The notes under the pieces are model-generated. The model ran no database searches, was not told the DNA's origin, and saw only the letters and a list, made by a program, of their open reading frames with translations. The position numbers and the translations under genes are program-made. This document shows, piece after piece, positions 1-10,860 of a stretch of 64,000 nt of DNA (within the stretch, counting starts at the first letter, position 1; each line of letters begins with the position of its first letter). Source of the stretch: Onchidella celtica (lineage: Eukaryota; Mollusca; Gastropoda; Systellommatophora; Onchidiidae); the NCBI GenBank assembly GCA_963931925.1, contig OZ007573.1, positions 38,270,296-38,334,295 of the forward strand, in the 5' to 3' direction.

Positions 1-118
1 ATCCATTCATCCATCCATTCTTCCATCCATCCATTCTTCCATCCATCTATCTATTCTTCCATCCATCCATCCATCCATCCATCCATCCATCCATCCATCC
101 ATTCATCCATCCATCCAT
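1..118. repeat. (ATCC/TTCC)n microsatellite
   Basis: An imperfect tetranucleotide tract of ATCC units with TTCC and TATC interruptions runs from the window edge, so its true length is unknown. It lies upstream of the last SLC6 exon and is therefore probably inside the final intron of that gene. Confidence 0.95.
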
Positions 119-396
119 TAAACGCTGCAAAGAATGCCTAATGGCACAAAAAGCCATTCCTTTTTTTATATTTTAACTTTGGGCAATATACAAAAAGCTT
201 TGCTAAACCTGGCAATGCTGCTGACCCTGATAGAATATTATAAAGCAGGATTGGCAGTTTGCCAGACTTAGCAACACATTTTAAATAATATGGTCATTCT
301 GTGGTCTTTTTCAAAAGACATAGCAATAAAAAAAAAAGGGGGGGGGGGAGGAAACCAGAAACAATTATTTGAAAACACTCTTTTCCTGGTCTACAG

Positions 397-591
397 AAAG
401 AGTCTATAACACCACAGCCTGGCTGGGGACCAGCATTGCCCGAAGACCGCACTGGACGCTATGCAGCAATGAATCTCGGCTTCGAGGACGAGAACGGCAT
501 GGCCCTTCCCTACGTGGTCGACAAGAAGGAGCAGCCACCAGAGTACAACGGCAATTCAGTGGCCCAGAAATACATAAACGAAAGACTGTAA
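397..591 (+). CDS. SLC6A9-like: Last coding exon of an SLC6 transporter, glycine-transporter (GlyT) type
   Basis: This is the C-terminal cytoplasmic tail of a sodium- and chloride-dependent plasma-membrane symporter. A pyrimidine-rich stretch ending CTACAG at 391-396 is a good splice acceptor. The 65 codons from 397 run to TAA at 589-591 and are much richer in G+C than the DNA around them. The peptide contains GWGPALPEDRTGRYA, which closely resembles the WGPAL-x-HRTGRYA tail motif of vertebrate GlyT1 (SLC6A9) and, less well, GlyT2. The rest of the tail is acidic and then polar. It ends in NERL, which fits a class III PDZ ligand (acidic-x-hydrophobic), whereas GlyT1 ends in SRI. All transmembrane segments are left of the window, so the exact subfamily (glycine or another SLC6 substrate) cannot be settled here. 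The phase of the acceptor is assumed, not proven. Confidence 0.8.
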   Translation, partial: KESITPQPGWGPALPEDRTGRYAAMNLGFEDENGMALPYVVDKKEQPPEYNGNSVAQKYINERL

Positions 592-961
592 ACATCTGGA
601 CATCTCGCACATTGAAAAACAACAACAAAAGAAACAAGGTTTTGTCGATTTACATCTAAGAACGCCTGACCGGTATACTCATGAACATTTTCGTTGGACA
701 TGACCTTTTTTGGCTGTGAAGCTGTCGCTGTCTGTCGGTTGTTTAGAATTATTCGTCAGTGTTATTGGAGATTTGCAGTTGGTTTTTATACATAACACAC
801 ATAACACACGCAGTCTCTGTGCTCAGATGTGAAAGGTTTCATGAAAGGGGACATAAAAATTAGGCTTTATAACTTCCGCTCGTAAAGGGTTTAAATAACC
901 TGGGCATCTCAGGTACTATTTTTTGCTTTCGACCCCCCCCCCCCCCCTTTAAAAAAATAAA
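592..961 (+). other. Probable start of the 3' UTR of the SLC6 gene
   Basis: The AT-rich stretch after the TAA stop shows no coding signal. A canonical AATAAA lies at 956-961 just after a C-rich run and could be the polyadenylation signal. Other AATAAA-like sites lie further right (around 3099), so the real transcript end is uncertain. Confidence 0.4.
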
Positions 962-3900
962 CAGCTCAATTTTTTAACTCACAGATTTACCCACAAAACA
1001 CTACACCGTATTAAAGCAGTAAGAGCGACAACTGTGCCAAATACATTTTATATTGAGATTATTTTTTCTCCTCTATTTGGTCAAACAAAGCATCGAGTTT
1101 GTTGTAGAATTAGGTTATATAATTATGTTTGTTTAATTTGTTTATTGAAGGCCTCTCATTTCAGACAGAAACTGCTAAGTATTACTATCACAAAGACAAA
1201 CAAGTTTAAATCTGATTTTTCATTTTCCGTCTGCGTTGAAGTAAATATCAAGAACATTTGCACAGATCATAAAATATTCAGAATAGATGCAGTTTTATTC
1301 AAGATTTGCAGATTTCATGGCAAAGTCTCAGGAAATACAATTTTCTGCTTTTAAAGAAAATCATATTTTACTCACTGTCAACGACATTTTACGGAACTGG
1401 ATTTTTTTTTTCATATGAAAGATATTTTTAAAACAAAAATTAATTCGTCATAAGACTGTCTTGGCGAATGTTTTTTTAAAAGTCTTTAAATTCAGTTTAA
1501 AAATAGTTGCATCGAAATTTCCGTTTTGAAGTTTGACAGATATCTCAAATTTCAGTACTACTTCATTACGGTATGTTTGTTTTTTTGTTAGTTTTTTTTT
1601 CTAATCACGGTGAATTTGGCTAAAGAAGTACAGTGAATTTACAGGTCAATGGACATAATACAGTGTACCATAGTGTAAATATCTCATCTACAAGAGCATA
1701 ATGTACGTTCGAAAACAGGTTGAATTTTTTTTTTATAACTTGTTTTATTTGGGCAGTATGAATACTTAACTTTACTGGACTTTGTTATCATTGTTGTGTT
1801 GAAATTTGTACATTTTTTGGAGGGGGGTGGGGGTCATAAACAAAACGAACTCATCTTGACATTACCATAACCCAAATGGGACCAGAGTTCTCTCAGAGCC
1901 GGTTTGTTCAAATGTACCATTCTGATTGGATATCATGTTTTTAAAACTGTTACCAAGCCGGGGGCAATCCACGAGAATGATGAAGGTCCTGTACTTGTAA
2001 TTAATTATTGTGTATATTTCAATGCTTCTCTCTCCACAAGCAGGCGAATCAGGATAAGCTTGAGTCCCAAGCTGTTAATGCACTTGGGCATGGAATTCAC
2101 GAGTCAGAATTTTGGAATGTCACTCATAACAGAACAAGATTAACACTTTGACGTTTTTCTGCGAAGACATGGCTGCTCATCTAGATCTGCGGGGAATCTG
2201 CATTTTTGCTAAACTGGATAGAATTACGAATTAAAACTACTTAGTTTCACAATGGATATGACGACAAAACAACCACAGATCTCCTGTTTTCGCAAGTAAC
2301 TTATAAACTAAACGCTTCAGACACAGACCTGTCTCTGTTTTTCTCTATACACGAAGTGTTCTGGTGCTGTGTTCTTTTGAATCACTACATGAAACTTAAG
2401 ATCAACGAAGAACTAGAAACACGTCTCCCTTTGTTTTCCTGATTCGCCTGTCTGTGAAAAATTGATGGTAATGTTTGACTTTTGATGATCTCTAATCCAT
2501 TTTTACATTATTTGATGATGTTATGGAGTTGAACAAAAAAAAACGATTTTTGCAATGTGAAAAGGTCAATTTTATATGATATGTTTTTTTTTTTACTAAA
2601 CCTCGTATCATGCAGAAATCTTGTGGTTGACTTCCCTCAAGGCAATAATTGTGAACCATTTTACACAAGTATACTGTATTTTTAAAGTGCTATTGAGAAT
2701 CTGATATTCTGAGACATTCCATACTGATTTCATATCTCAAAACGCATCCATGTAAGGGATAATATGAGTTTTAAGTGAATCATCTGAAATCTCCGTTCTC
2801 AGTATGTTCATAATGAACAGCCAGGACGACAGAAGCTTGTAACTGAAACAGAGGTGACATTACTGATACGCAGTTATGCAAATCATCATTATAAAGAGCC
2901 AAGGTTAAACCAACTGAAAGAAACCATCCTGACCCCGACACCTTTCATTGTGAACACATGGAAATACGGAGATCAGGATATCATCATTAGAATTTTATGT
3001 TGTAACATTTGTGTGATAACCGTGGAAACATCGAATATTTCCTCCCGAAATCTTTAGCTGCGCATTTCGGGTTCTATTTATGGTAGACAGATGTGTAAAA
3101 TAAAGCATGTTTTTGAGGGAATTTTAACGTTTCACATTTTACGGTCTCAGGAAAAACCATCTATTTACTGCATGCAACGAAAGTTGCGCCACATTTTCTT
3201 CTTCGATGCAATAAAAACGCCGTTGGTATTTGTAACCACCTCAGATTACAAAACTTTAAATAATATTGTACTTCAGAATTTCATCCCTTTGTCTTCTTGT
3301 GCGTTCAATGCAATAAAAAGCCTCGGTTTTTCTCACTGCTTTTGCATACAAAGTTTGTTGCTATTGCAGAATTTCATCCTTTTGTCTTCCTGCGTGCTTC
3401 GCCCAAAATAGATGATTTTAATATCACTTTTACACATTTTATCCTCTGAGAATTTTTAATGCTGAGAAGTTCAATAAATACAATATAAAAAAAAATAATT
3501 TGACACAGCTAAAGTGAAAAATTGTGGTTTGTACATCCTGTCTTTAACTCTGTATTGTAAAATAGGCCAACAAAAATCAGGAAGAAACCGAGGTGATTCG
3601 TCTCATTTCAGGGGCAGTTATCTCCTAACACTAAATATAAATAGAGATAAAAACTTGGTTATTGCCCTTTAAATATTCAGAACTACACCAACCAACACCA
3701 TTGTATCAAAATGTTTTGTATAGCACACCTTTACAGATTATTATGTGAAAATCCGTTGGGACAAGAGATTTGGTTATTTGTAATGTCTTATATCGATCAC
3801 CAGACTCCACGTGGTGTTTCATGTTTTAACATTTTTTTGTATTTGAAAAATGTATTTATTCAAATAAACTATAGTATTTTTATGAAATAATTTTATGCTG

Positions 3901-4233
3901 GAGTTTCTTCTGTTATGAAACCCACTGGTGTTGGTTGTCCATTGTTGCATTTTGTCTTCAGCAACAAACAACGAGTGTTGCGGTCTTTAGTTTTGGAAGA
4001 TCTCTGCCACAGGCTTTAGGGACAAATGCCTGGGACACAGATTCTCCGAAAAATCATCGAAAAATAGACATCAGCACTCGTTTTTTCTTTGTTGAATGGG
4101 AGGAGTTTTAGAAATTGATATGAAAAAGCAGCCACCACAATAACCGAGCTGAATCTTTGCAGGTTTTGTTAAAAATAACGAGATTTATGACGATTGTAGG
4201 TCTTTCTTTTAGGATGTTCGCTGCTCTCGGCAT
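962..4233. other. Unassigned AT-rich stretch
   Basis: Low-complexity homopolymer runs and short random open frames only. Nothing here resembles a protein family or a repeat seen elsewhere in the window. Part of it may be a long SLC6 3' UTR. Confidence 0.5.
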
Positions 4234-4420
4234 TTATACCTTTCTGTTTCTTGCTGTTGTTTCGTTTTTCTGTGTTGATTTCTTCCCTTGCTGACTTCTT
4301 CTGGCTTTCTTAGCACTCACACGGGCTCTTATTTGGGTTTCTTGATCTTGTTTTGTCTTCTTTCTTTGTCTTTCTATCGTTCTTTGTTCCAGCTTCCAGC
4401 CCTCAAAAGGGCTCCTTTTT

Positions 4421-4742
4421 GGGCTGCTTTCTTCTTTGTGTTTGGGCTGCTTTCTTCTTTGTGTTTGGGCTGCTTTCTTCTTTGTGTTTGGGCTGCTTTC
4501 TTCTTTGTGTTTGGGCTGCTTTCTTCTTTGTGTTTGGGCTGCTTTCTTCTTTGTGTTTGGGCTGCTTTCTTCTTTGTGTTTGGGCTGCTTTCTTCTTTGT
4601 GTTTGGGCTGCTTTCTTCTTTGTGTTTGGGCTGCTTTCTTCTTTGTGTTTGGGCTGCTTTCTTCTTTGTGTTTGGGCTGCTTTCTTCTTTGTGTTTGGGC
4701 TGCTTTCTTCTTTGTGTTTGGGCTGCTTTCTTCTTTGTGTTT
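4421..4742. repeat. Perfect 23-bp tandem array, 14 copies
   Basis: A 23-bp unit beginning GGGCTGCTTTCTTC is repeated exactly 14 times (14 x 23 = 322 bp) with no visible substitution, followed by a partial unit. Because 23 is not a multiple of three and the unit has no stop in any phase, several overlapping frames on both strands stay open, for example a K/Q-rich frame at 4234-4782 on the minus strand with a 23-residue period. Those frames are best seen as by-products. The identity of the copies implies very recent expansion or strong homogenisation. Confidence 0.97.
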
Positions 4743-5270
4743 GGGCTGGCGCCAAAGAAAAAGGCTTAAGAGAGTAGGACAAGGAAGGGGGGGGGGGTAA
4801 TGGGGGATCCTCACAAAAAGTTACGATTTACGCCCCATGGCATGGGCGGTAATTATTGAGATTTATGACGTGAGAATTAGAACTTTTTATACCACATGAA
4901 GATTCCTCAGGCGGCAGTAAGTGGCCACGGGGCTTGATGTATAAGGGCACTGACATTTAAATGTGATTTGAAATGAGTTTTTATGAACAATTAAGATATC
5001 CCAACAGCCAGTTCAAGATTATAATGCTGCAAGAAAAAAGTTGCTGATATATTAAGAAGGCCGCTAAGACTTCCGAAACTGTCTTAGTGTCTCCACACAG
5101 TGGAACCATTATACGATTCGTGCACATCACAGCACAGCATCGAGAAGTAAGCGAGACGTGAGCAAAATGGTTGTCGCACATTCTACTTTCGATTCGCTTA
5201 CGTCTCGTCACTGCCCGAGAAAAGATACAATACACTTGAAGATGGATAGAGAGATAATGGATTCATGGAT

Positions 5271-5648
5271 AAATAATAATATATAATAATAATAATAAAG
5301 ATGACTTTATATAGCGCCCAATCCCAACTGAGTCAGCTCTACTAGTAAGCGCTTAACAATTTATATAGCATGCATACAAATCACATAATATTAAGAGGAT
5401 ACAAAATTCATACTTACACGCATTCCCTAGGCACATAATTTACATTAATTTTTTAATAATTCAAAGTACTTTCTGTAAAGATATGCTTTGAGTCTGCTCT
5501 TGAATAGCAATAGCTCCAGCGATGTAGAATGTTTTATGTCTGAGAGAATGTTATTCCAGGCTAGAGGACCAAATAAGGTGGAAGCTCTATCTCCACATTT
5601 CTTTGTGTTAGTGTGAGGGATGGTAAGCAGATTTTTTCTGTGTTGATC
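5271..5648 (-). mobile_element. 3' end of a CR1/L2-like LINE with (TTA)n tail
   Basis: On the minus strand, 5648-5445 encodes about 67 residues ending in a stop. It carries the typical C-terminal block of non-LTR reverse-transcriptase proteins: CGDRASTLFGPLAWNNI followed by LLLFKSRLKAYLY (G-D-R-A-x(7)-W-N, then FK-x-LK-x-YL). Upstream the frame is closed by a stop, so the copy is 5'-truncated and decayed. Downstream is a short 3' UTR with AAGCGCTTA and GCGCTATATAAA motifs and then a (TTA)n tail at 5299-5271. The same tail occurs at 23478, 31726 and 47567. The clade is an estimate from the C-terminal motif and the tail. Confidence 0.75.
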
Positions 5649-5736
5649 TTAATGTTCTGGGTGGCAAATAATTAATCAATCAGTAGTTCACTAATATAAG
5701 CCATAAGGTGTTGCTCGAGAACATTTTGGATGCAAG

Positions 5737-5755
5737 AAAGAGAGAGAGAGGGAGG

Positions 5756-5795
<40 letters not shown>

Positions 5796-5848
5796 GGGCG
5801 GGAAGAGAGAGGGGGGGGGGGAGAGAGAGAGTGAGAGAGAGAGAGAAA
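5737..5848. repeat. (GA)n microsatellite with G-runs
   Basis: Nearly pure purine tract. The open frame that runs from the MADF exon into it (Ser-Leu repeats on the minus strand) is simply the translation of this tract. Confidence 0.95.
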
Positions 5849-5901
5849 TGGATATGCGTGTACGGGTGTGTGTTTGTGATATAGGGATTTATATCCAATA
5901 C

Positions 5902-6069
5902 TGTACGAAGTGAAATAAATTTATCATCAATGCCCAGTTCCTCTCCAATTGCCTTCCATTGTCTATTTATATGTACTCTGTTAGAATAATTGTCTTCATT
6001 TTTATCGTATAAGGGCTGCCTTTTTGGCACAGCCGCAATCAGAAGTTCATTTACGTTTGTTGATTCCAT
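5902..6069 (-). CDS. Candidate first exon of a MADF-domain protein
   Basis: MADF (Myb/SANT-like) domains bind DNA in animal transcription factors and in the second protein of PIF/Harbinger transposons. Reading from ATG at 6069-6067, which sits in a good context (ACAAGATGG), residues 9-50 show the pattern of the first MADF helices: LLIAAVPKRQPLYDK, then a short NYSN-containing segment, then INRQWKAIGEELGI (a Leu-Ile...LYD...W-x-x-I-x-x-E-L pattern). The match stops after about residue 50-56, near possible GT donors at 5906 and 5901, just before the frame enters a microsatellite. The remaining half of the domain and any later exons were not found at lower coordinates. It may be a real first exon, an exon of a transposon-derived gene, or a broken copy. 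No TATA box or other promoter mark was identified. Confidence 0.45.
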
Positions 6070-6504
6070 CTTGTATCATGTGTGTAGAGTGTAGAACCTA
6101 GATCTACTCGTCTGTGTATACACCACACCAAAAGCTGGGAGACAATCGGAACAAATTTTACTGCTGCACTAAAATGCTCTCGATACAAAACATCTATCGG
6201 GACGTCAGCGAGACGACAATGTTAGTGAGGCGGATGCACTGTGGCGGCAATATTGAGAGAAAGAGGTATTCCCGTGTTACCGGCTGCCGTACGACAAGTT
6301 CACCGGAGTCAAGAGCTGGTATCGAGACGAAACTGCGTCTAAAATGTTTGCACTGTGTGGGTCCCATTAATCTGCCTACAGTTTCGTGCTCTGTTTTCTG
6401 GTAGGCGTCTATTCCTGAGGGGCTCTGCAAAATAAATATAGTTTTCTCCTTTTTTTGCTTTACTGTTTTAAAGATATTTCTCTAGAAACAATGGAAAAAG
6501 ATTA

Positions 6505-6705
6505 GTTTTATACCATTTCTAAATCCACTTGGATTCCAAAACAAAGGGCAGAGTTATATTACTGCAGATAGGCTGTCTTCTGTGCAAAGCACATTAATCT
6601 AGAGCTATTATAATTAGAGTGAGACCTCCTGAAGTTTTCCAAAGTAATGAAAGTGCTCAAAGGACGCTTCTTACTCAATATCTCAAGTTTACTTTTTATG
6701 TTTGT
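6505..6705 (+). repeat. Dispersed repeat family 'R60', copy A
   Basis: Collinear blocks are shared with 35236-35780: TATACCATxTCTAARTCCA at the left, the 19-mer GCTGTCTTCTGTGCAAAGC in the middle, and ATATCTCAA...CTTTTTATG at the right. Copy B has about 340 bp more, mostly a 60-bp tandem array. The elements are old and gapped; no inverted termini were seen. Confidence 0.5.
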
Positions 6706-7077
6706 GTGTGACTTACGCATTATACAGAATTAAGCCTTTCATTTGTGTTCATGCAGGGTCAGTTTACGACAGTCAGAACCTGATCTTTGAACCCAAAGGC
6801 TTTTTTTTTTTTGTGTATTGCGTTGTGTTATTTAATCTGTTTGAACCAAAATTACCCTCTTTGTACGTTATGAAAATACTTTCCGTTGTATGCCATCCCC
6901 CTTCCTTCATTTAGCCAGTGACAGACTTCCTGGCTCTGTGTTTTCGTCTGGTTTTTTGCATTCGGTGCCTCTCGTTTTGTGGTATTTCGACAAGAAACAG
7001 TTCAATCAATAGTCACTGCACTTAAACAATTTGGCCCTTGGAAATAGGCTGTAGATAAATGTAATAATATATTAGAT
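6706..7077. other. No recognised feature
   Basis: Mixed-sequence AT-rich DNA with short homopolymers; nothing identifiable. Confidence 0.5.
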
Positions 7078-7396
7078 CAATAGTTCTCGACGTGGAGGGG
7101 GGGAGGGGGGGGGGACGATGAAGGGGACATGGTGGGGGTGGGGGACATGGACGGAGGACAAATTGGGGGCAAATACAAGGCAGCTGCTGATTTGTCGAAG
7201 TGCACGTTTTATGAATAGAAAAGGTCTATTTCCCCGGTGTGTTTGATAAAGAATGTTTTGTAATGAATAATCAGCATGTCTATTGCCATGCATGATGTTT
7301 TGAAAAACCGAACAACATCATAATGTATAATAGTCTTGACTTCTTGCGAAAGGTACCTGTTGAGAGCGATTACCTCAAAAAGGTTGGGAACCACTA
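7078..7396. mobile_element. Degraded non-autonomous hAT-like element (tentative)
   Basis: The left end reads CAATAGTTCTCGAC and the right end, on the opposite strand, reads TAGTGGTTCCCAACCTTTTT. Both resemble the CAGTGGTTCTCAAC / CAGTGGTTCCCAACC termini of many hAT elements. The flanking octamers (TATTAGAT and CATTACAG) match at only 5 of 8 positions, so an 8-bp target duplication is possible but decayed. A GTTGAGAACCACC at 7806-7818 is another hAT-like end and could belong to a longer or second element. Confidence 0.35.
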
Positions 7397-8685
7397 CATT
7401 ACAGACTATGTCGTTCTAAAAGCTGTAAGAAATTTGACAACAAAGTAAGTGATAAGGGCGATGACATTCATTATGTACTACACAAGATATTGATGATTAA
7501 ATCGCTGCTACCAACTGATAAAGAAAAAAATCAATGGGTATGGAGTACTACCCTGTGAAATCTACAGCCGTCCCATGGCGTCTTTATTTCCGGTACTGGG
7601 AGCACTGCATCCCGAGATCATCGCATGAATATGGCAAACTTCATTATCGAAGTAATTCTCCCCAAGGACAGGAAATTTACTCATCAATATCTGCTAACAC
7701 CGCGAGCAGCGATTGGAAATTGGTAGACCAGTACTCTTGTATCCCCAAATCATCGTATTATATTATCAATGATAACGCTGTTAATTCATTGGTATTTTAC
7801 AAATGTTGAGAACCACCGGAATATCCCGGAAGTCCGGGAGGGGCGGTAACCCCTTCTTGAGACAACATTAGCGAGGCTGCAGGGCAGCTCGTGACAAACA
7901 CAGTAGCGAGGGAGGCAACTCAAATACTGGACAGCTCATCTCTACGTGATGATTTGCCCTTGTCTAGCATTCCCTTGTAAAGATTTGGTGTTATAGGAAA
8001 CTTATTAATAATGTAAAACCGATTCTGTATTTTCTGTCCACGTGCAAAGACGCACAGAGACGTGTTTTGGGCTTAAACAAACTTTCTGCTAAACAATTTA
8101 CAACCTATTCGAGCTTGTGAATAGCCATTCGGCTTGCTCTTTTTGGAGCATTAGTGAAAGCGTAAATTAAAATGATCTATGCTCTAGATTACGGATTTTG
8201 CGATAGTAAAGCGCACAGTCCATGAACAAATCATACCGCCGAACACATTAATTTCCAGAAGGTAAACGGACAATTGAGAATTATGAATTGCTTCATTTAA
8301 TGTCAAAGGAGTTTAACTTATCCGAAATTTTAAGTTACGTATCCACAGAGGCTGCAGGACTATGCATGCCTGTCTCCGTAGACCTTTTGGTGACGTAAAT
8401 GTAGAATACCATGAAGAGACATCGCTTTCACTTAAAGTCATCCAACTAGCATTTCACCGAATTTTTAAACTTGTACCCACAATGGAGGTAAAGCATTACA
8501 TAACGGTCTACACATATCACAAAAACACTGTTGATGACATTCATGAAACAAACCAGTAACGCTTTGTGAAAAGTATTGAAAACAGTAGCCCTGTTAACTC
8601 CAGAGGACCTAAAGGGTGCAGGGAAAGTCTATGTATTCCTACGCATCAGAAATAAATTACTATCTTTATAATGTTGATTTGTGTA
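7397..8685. other. No recognised gene
   Basis: Short open frames here (for example 7534-7809 and 8362-8559, plus strand) show no family motif and no splice support. One hAT-like terminal motif at 7806-7818 is the only structure noticed. Confidence 0.45.
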
Positions 8686-9092
8686 GCCGCCCGACAAAAT
8701 GAGGCACTAAGTGCATTTTGGTGGTATGGAGATATTGGTGTCGCCAGATTGGTTATTCAAAGTACTTTCATTTGGTTAAAAAAATATATATATATTGCTG
8801 TAATTTAATTAACAGAGAAGATCTGGCCTCTCAAAGACAGGGTGTGACACAACCAGTTTTGAGAAACACGCTTTTAAAGTGCAGCTTTTAGACAAAAGTA
8901 TTGATGGTGACTCGATTCAAAGTCAGTTGCCCTTTTCAAACAAGATTATCATTTGGAAAAGGAATAGTAATGAGGGGTTAAACTTTTCAAAAATACTGAA
9001 AACGCGAAATGGATAAAATTGACCCTATGATATCTTTTAACGATCTTCTCGAATCAGGTAGTGCCGAAAGGTGCCTCATTTTATCGGGCGCC
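8686..9092. mobile_element. 407-bp element with 22-bp terminal inverted repeats
   Basis: The left terminus 8686-8707 begins GCCGCCCGACAAAATGAGGC, and the right terminus 9071-9092 is its reverse complement with 2 mismatches in 22. The interior has no coding capacity, which fits a MITE or other non-autonomous DNA transposon. No convincing target duplication is visible (flanks TTGTGTA and ACACATA), so the superfamily is unassigned. Confidence 0.7.
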
Positions 9093-9671
9093 ACACATAT
9101 ATAATTAATGATGGATGATGAGCGTGGCCGCCAGGTAGTTGAGTGATAAGAAAGTGACTGAGATCCAGAGATTGGAATGCAATTACCACCCAAAGATCCC
9201 CACAGAGGGACACTCAAACATTACCTCACTGCCTGTCCCAATAGAGTAGGGAGAAGTCAACTGCTCAACACCTGCTTGACTGGGATTCTGTTTTTCTGAA
9301 GAGATAATATAGTCTCGATCTCCCACGAGTTCAGGTTCCTCAGATCTAGATAAAAGGATACAAAAATCGGTGACATAAACATTACCGAGAATACTGGTCA
9401 GAGTAAACTCCGGGTTGAGACCTGTGTAATCGTGTCAGGAATATGAAAGTGATCAGTTCATGCTTGAATTTCATAGGGAAAATGCTGAGCAAAGAGCAAA
9501 ACCATATCTGAAAGAATTTTTTTTTTCTAGATCAAATCCTTCCTCTACTACTGTTGTACATCATTGATGAATGACTCAACCCCTTGAAAGACAAGAGAAA
9601 ACAAAATATACAAAAGAAAACGAGAGGCAACTTAAAACAAACAAACAAACAAAAAAAAAGAAACTTTCGGG
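9093..9671. other. No recognised feature
   Basis: Unique-looking sequence with an (AAAC)n-like run near 9637-9655; no gene or repeat identified. Confidence 0.5.
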
Positions 9672-9925
9672 AGAGCCAACAAGTTGGCCAAAATATTTTT
9701 GACAAGTCAGACGCCCAAATCCACCAAGTTGGCCAAAAAAAATTTGACAATTATGACGTATAAGTCCAACAAGTCGGTCAAAAACGTCCCACAAGACTGA
9801 CGTACAAGTAAAACAAGTTGGCCGAAAAAGTCTGACAAGTGGCCAAAAAATCCGACTTCTGACTCAGAAGTCCAAGAAGTTGACCAAAAAATTTTGACAA
9901 GTCCGACGCACAAGTAGGCCAGACT
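9672..9925. repeat. Degenerate minisatellite, about 45-55-bp period
   Basis: Five to six diverged units built on CCAACAAGTTGGCCAAAAAA followed by TTTGACAAGT and CCGACGCACAAG. The segments AAGTTGGCC, TTTGACAAGT and GACG-YACAAG recur in the same order. Units differ by substitutions and indels, so the array is old. The interiors of CCAACAAGTTGG form small palindromes. Confidence 0.8.
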
Positions 9926-10040
9926 ACTGGAGATCTGAAGAGTAAGATACTTTGAGACCCCTCTCTCTCCCATTTCGAACAAACGTTTCGGCCTTTGACT
10001 TCCTTAGCCACACTCAGGACATGGCATGAGTCTGGCTGTT
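9926..10040 (+). repeat. SINE-like dispersed repeat 'CGGCCC', copy 1
   Basis: The core at 9978-10026 reads AAACGTTTCGGCCTTTGACTT, then CTTAGCCACACTCAGGACATGG. It aligns with cores at 20832-20912, 21951-22023 and 24881-24940, all on the plus strand. No A/B box pair could be placed with confidence. Confidence 0.5.
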
Positions 10041-10659
10041 CTCTGATCCTGTGGTCATTTAGATCTGTAGTCAGCAGTACAACACTCAGATTCATTCTCC
10101 CAACCGGCGGCCTTCGGCAAAGATACTCTCATTTCTCCAACCTCTTCCCGATTTTGCTGCAATAGTCATTTTTTTTCATTTTGACATAGATAGGATGCAC
10201 CTATAGTAGAAGAACAGGAAGAAGAAAGCCAAGACCAGAAATGACGACAACAACAACAACAGCGAAAATAATAAAATGAAAAACGAATTGCAGATACCCA
10301 AAACAGAGATCGCATGAACATAAAGATCGTCACACCCCTATTATAGGCTGTTTCGAACCTTACATGTTTAAACGACATCATTTCTGACGATACGTACCGG
10401 CAGTGTGCAGTGTAGTTGTTACCGAGCGGCCGCGCCATGAAACCAGACTCAGACTCAATTCACCTGGTGGACTGCATCATTTTATATTATTATAATGTCA
10501 GAACATCATTTTACATTTGCATAAACCGATCCCACTTATCTGTCTATGTCTATTCGCCCCAGTGACTTGCTCACATATAACTGGGGACCACAAATTGGGT
10601 CTGTTTAAGCCATCCTGCCAGAACTACTCACTATGGGACTTTTGTTATCAACTTTGCTA

Positions 10660-10860
10660 TCTCACTTTGCGAGAAATAGTTGCTGTGGTCATGTGATCAA
10701 CGAATAAAAAAGTTGTGGCCAGTTAACTAGATCTAATCCTTGCCCTAGCCCTCACCCTAACCATACTGCTTTAAAAAAAAAAAATAAAAAAATAATTACT
10801 GTACTCACGATATTCGATCTGGCCACACGCAGCCAAATAAAAATAGTCATCCCAAACAAG
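10660..10860 (+). repeat. Dispersed repeat 'CTAATCC', copy 1
   Basis: The order GGCCAGTTAACTAGATCTAATCC ... CTGGCCACACGCAGCC ... TAGTCATCCC matches 53355-53450 (GACCAGTTAGCTAAACCTAATCC ... TTGGCCACATGCTGC ... CAGTCACTCCC). The inner CCCTAGCCCTCACCCTAACC is part of this repeat, not a telomere. Confidence 0.4.

Noticed and set aside
4234..4782. 182-codon K/Q-rich open frame on the minus strand
   Set aside because: Produced by the 23-bp array, which keeps nearly all frames open.
9672..9925. CRISPR-like array
   Set aside because: Repeats are degenerate without unique spacers, and the genome is an animal's.
10741..10765. Telomere-like CCCTAGCCCTCACCCTAACC
   Set aside because: Too short and irregular; part of a dispersed repeat also seen at 53355.
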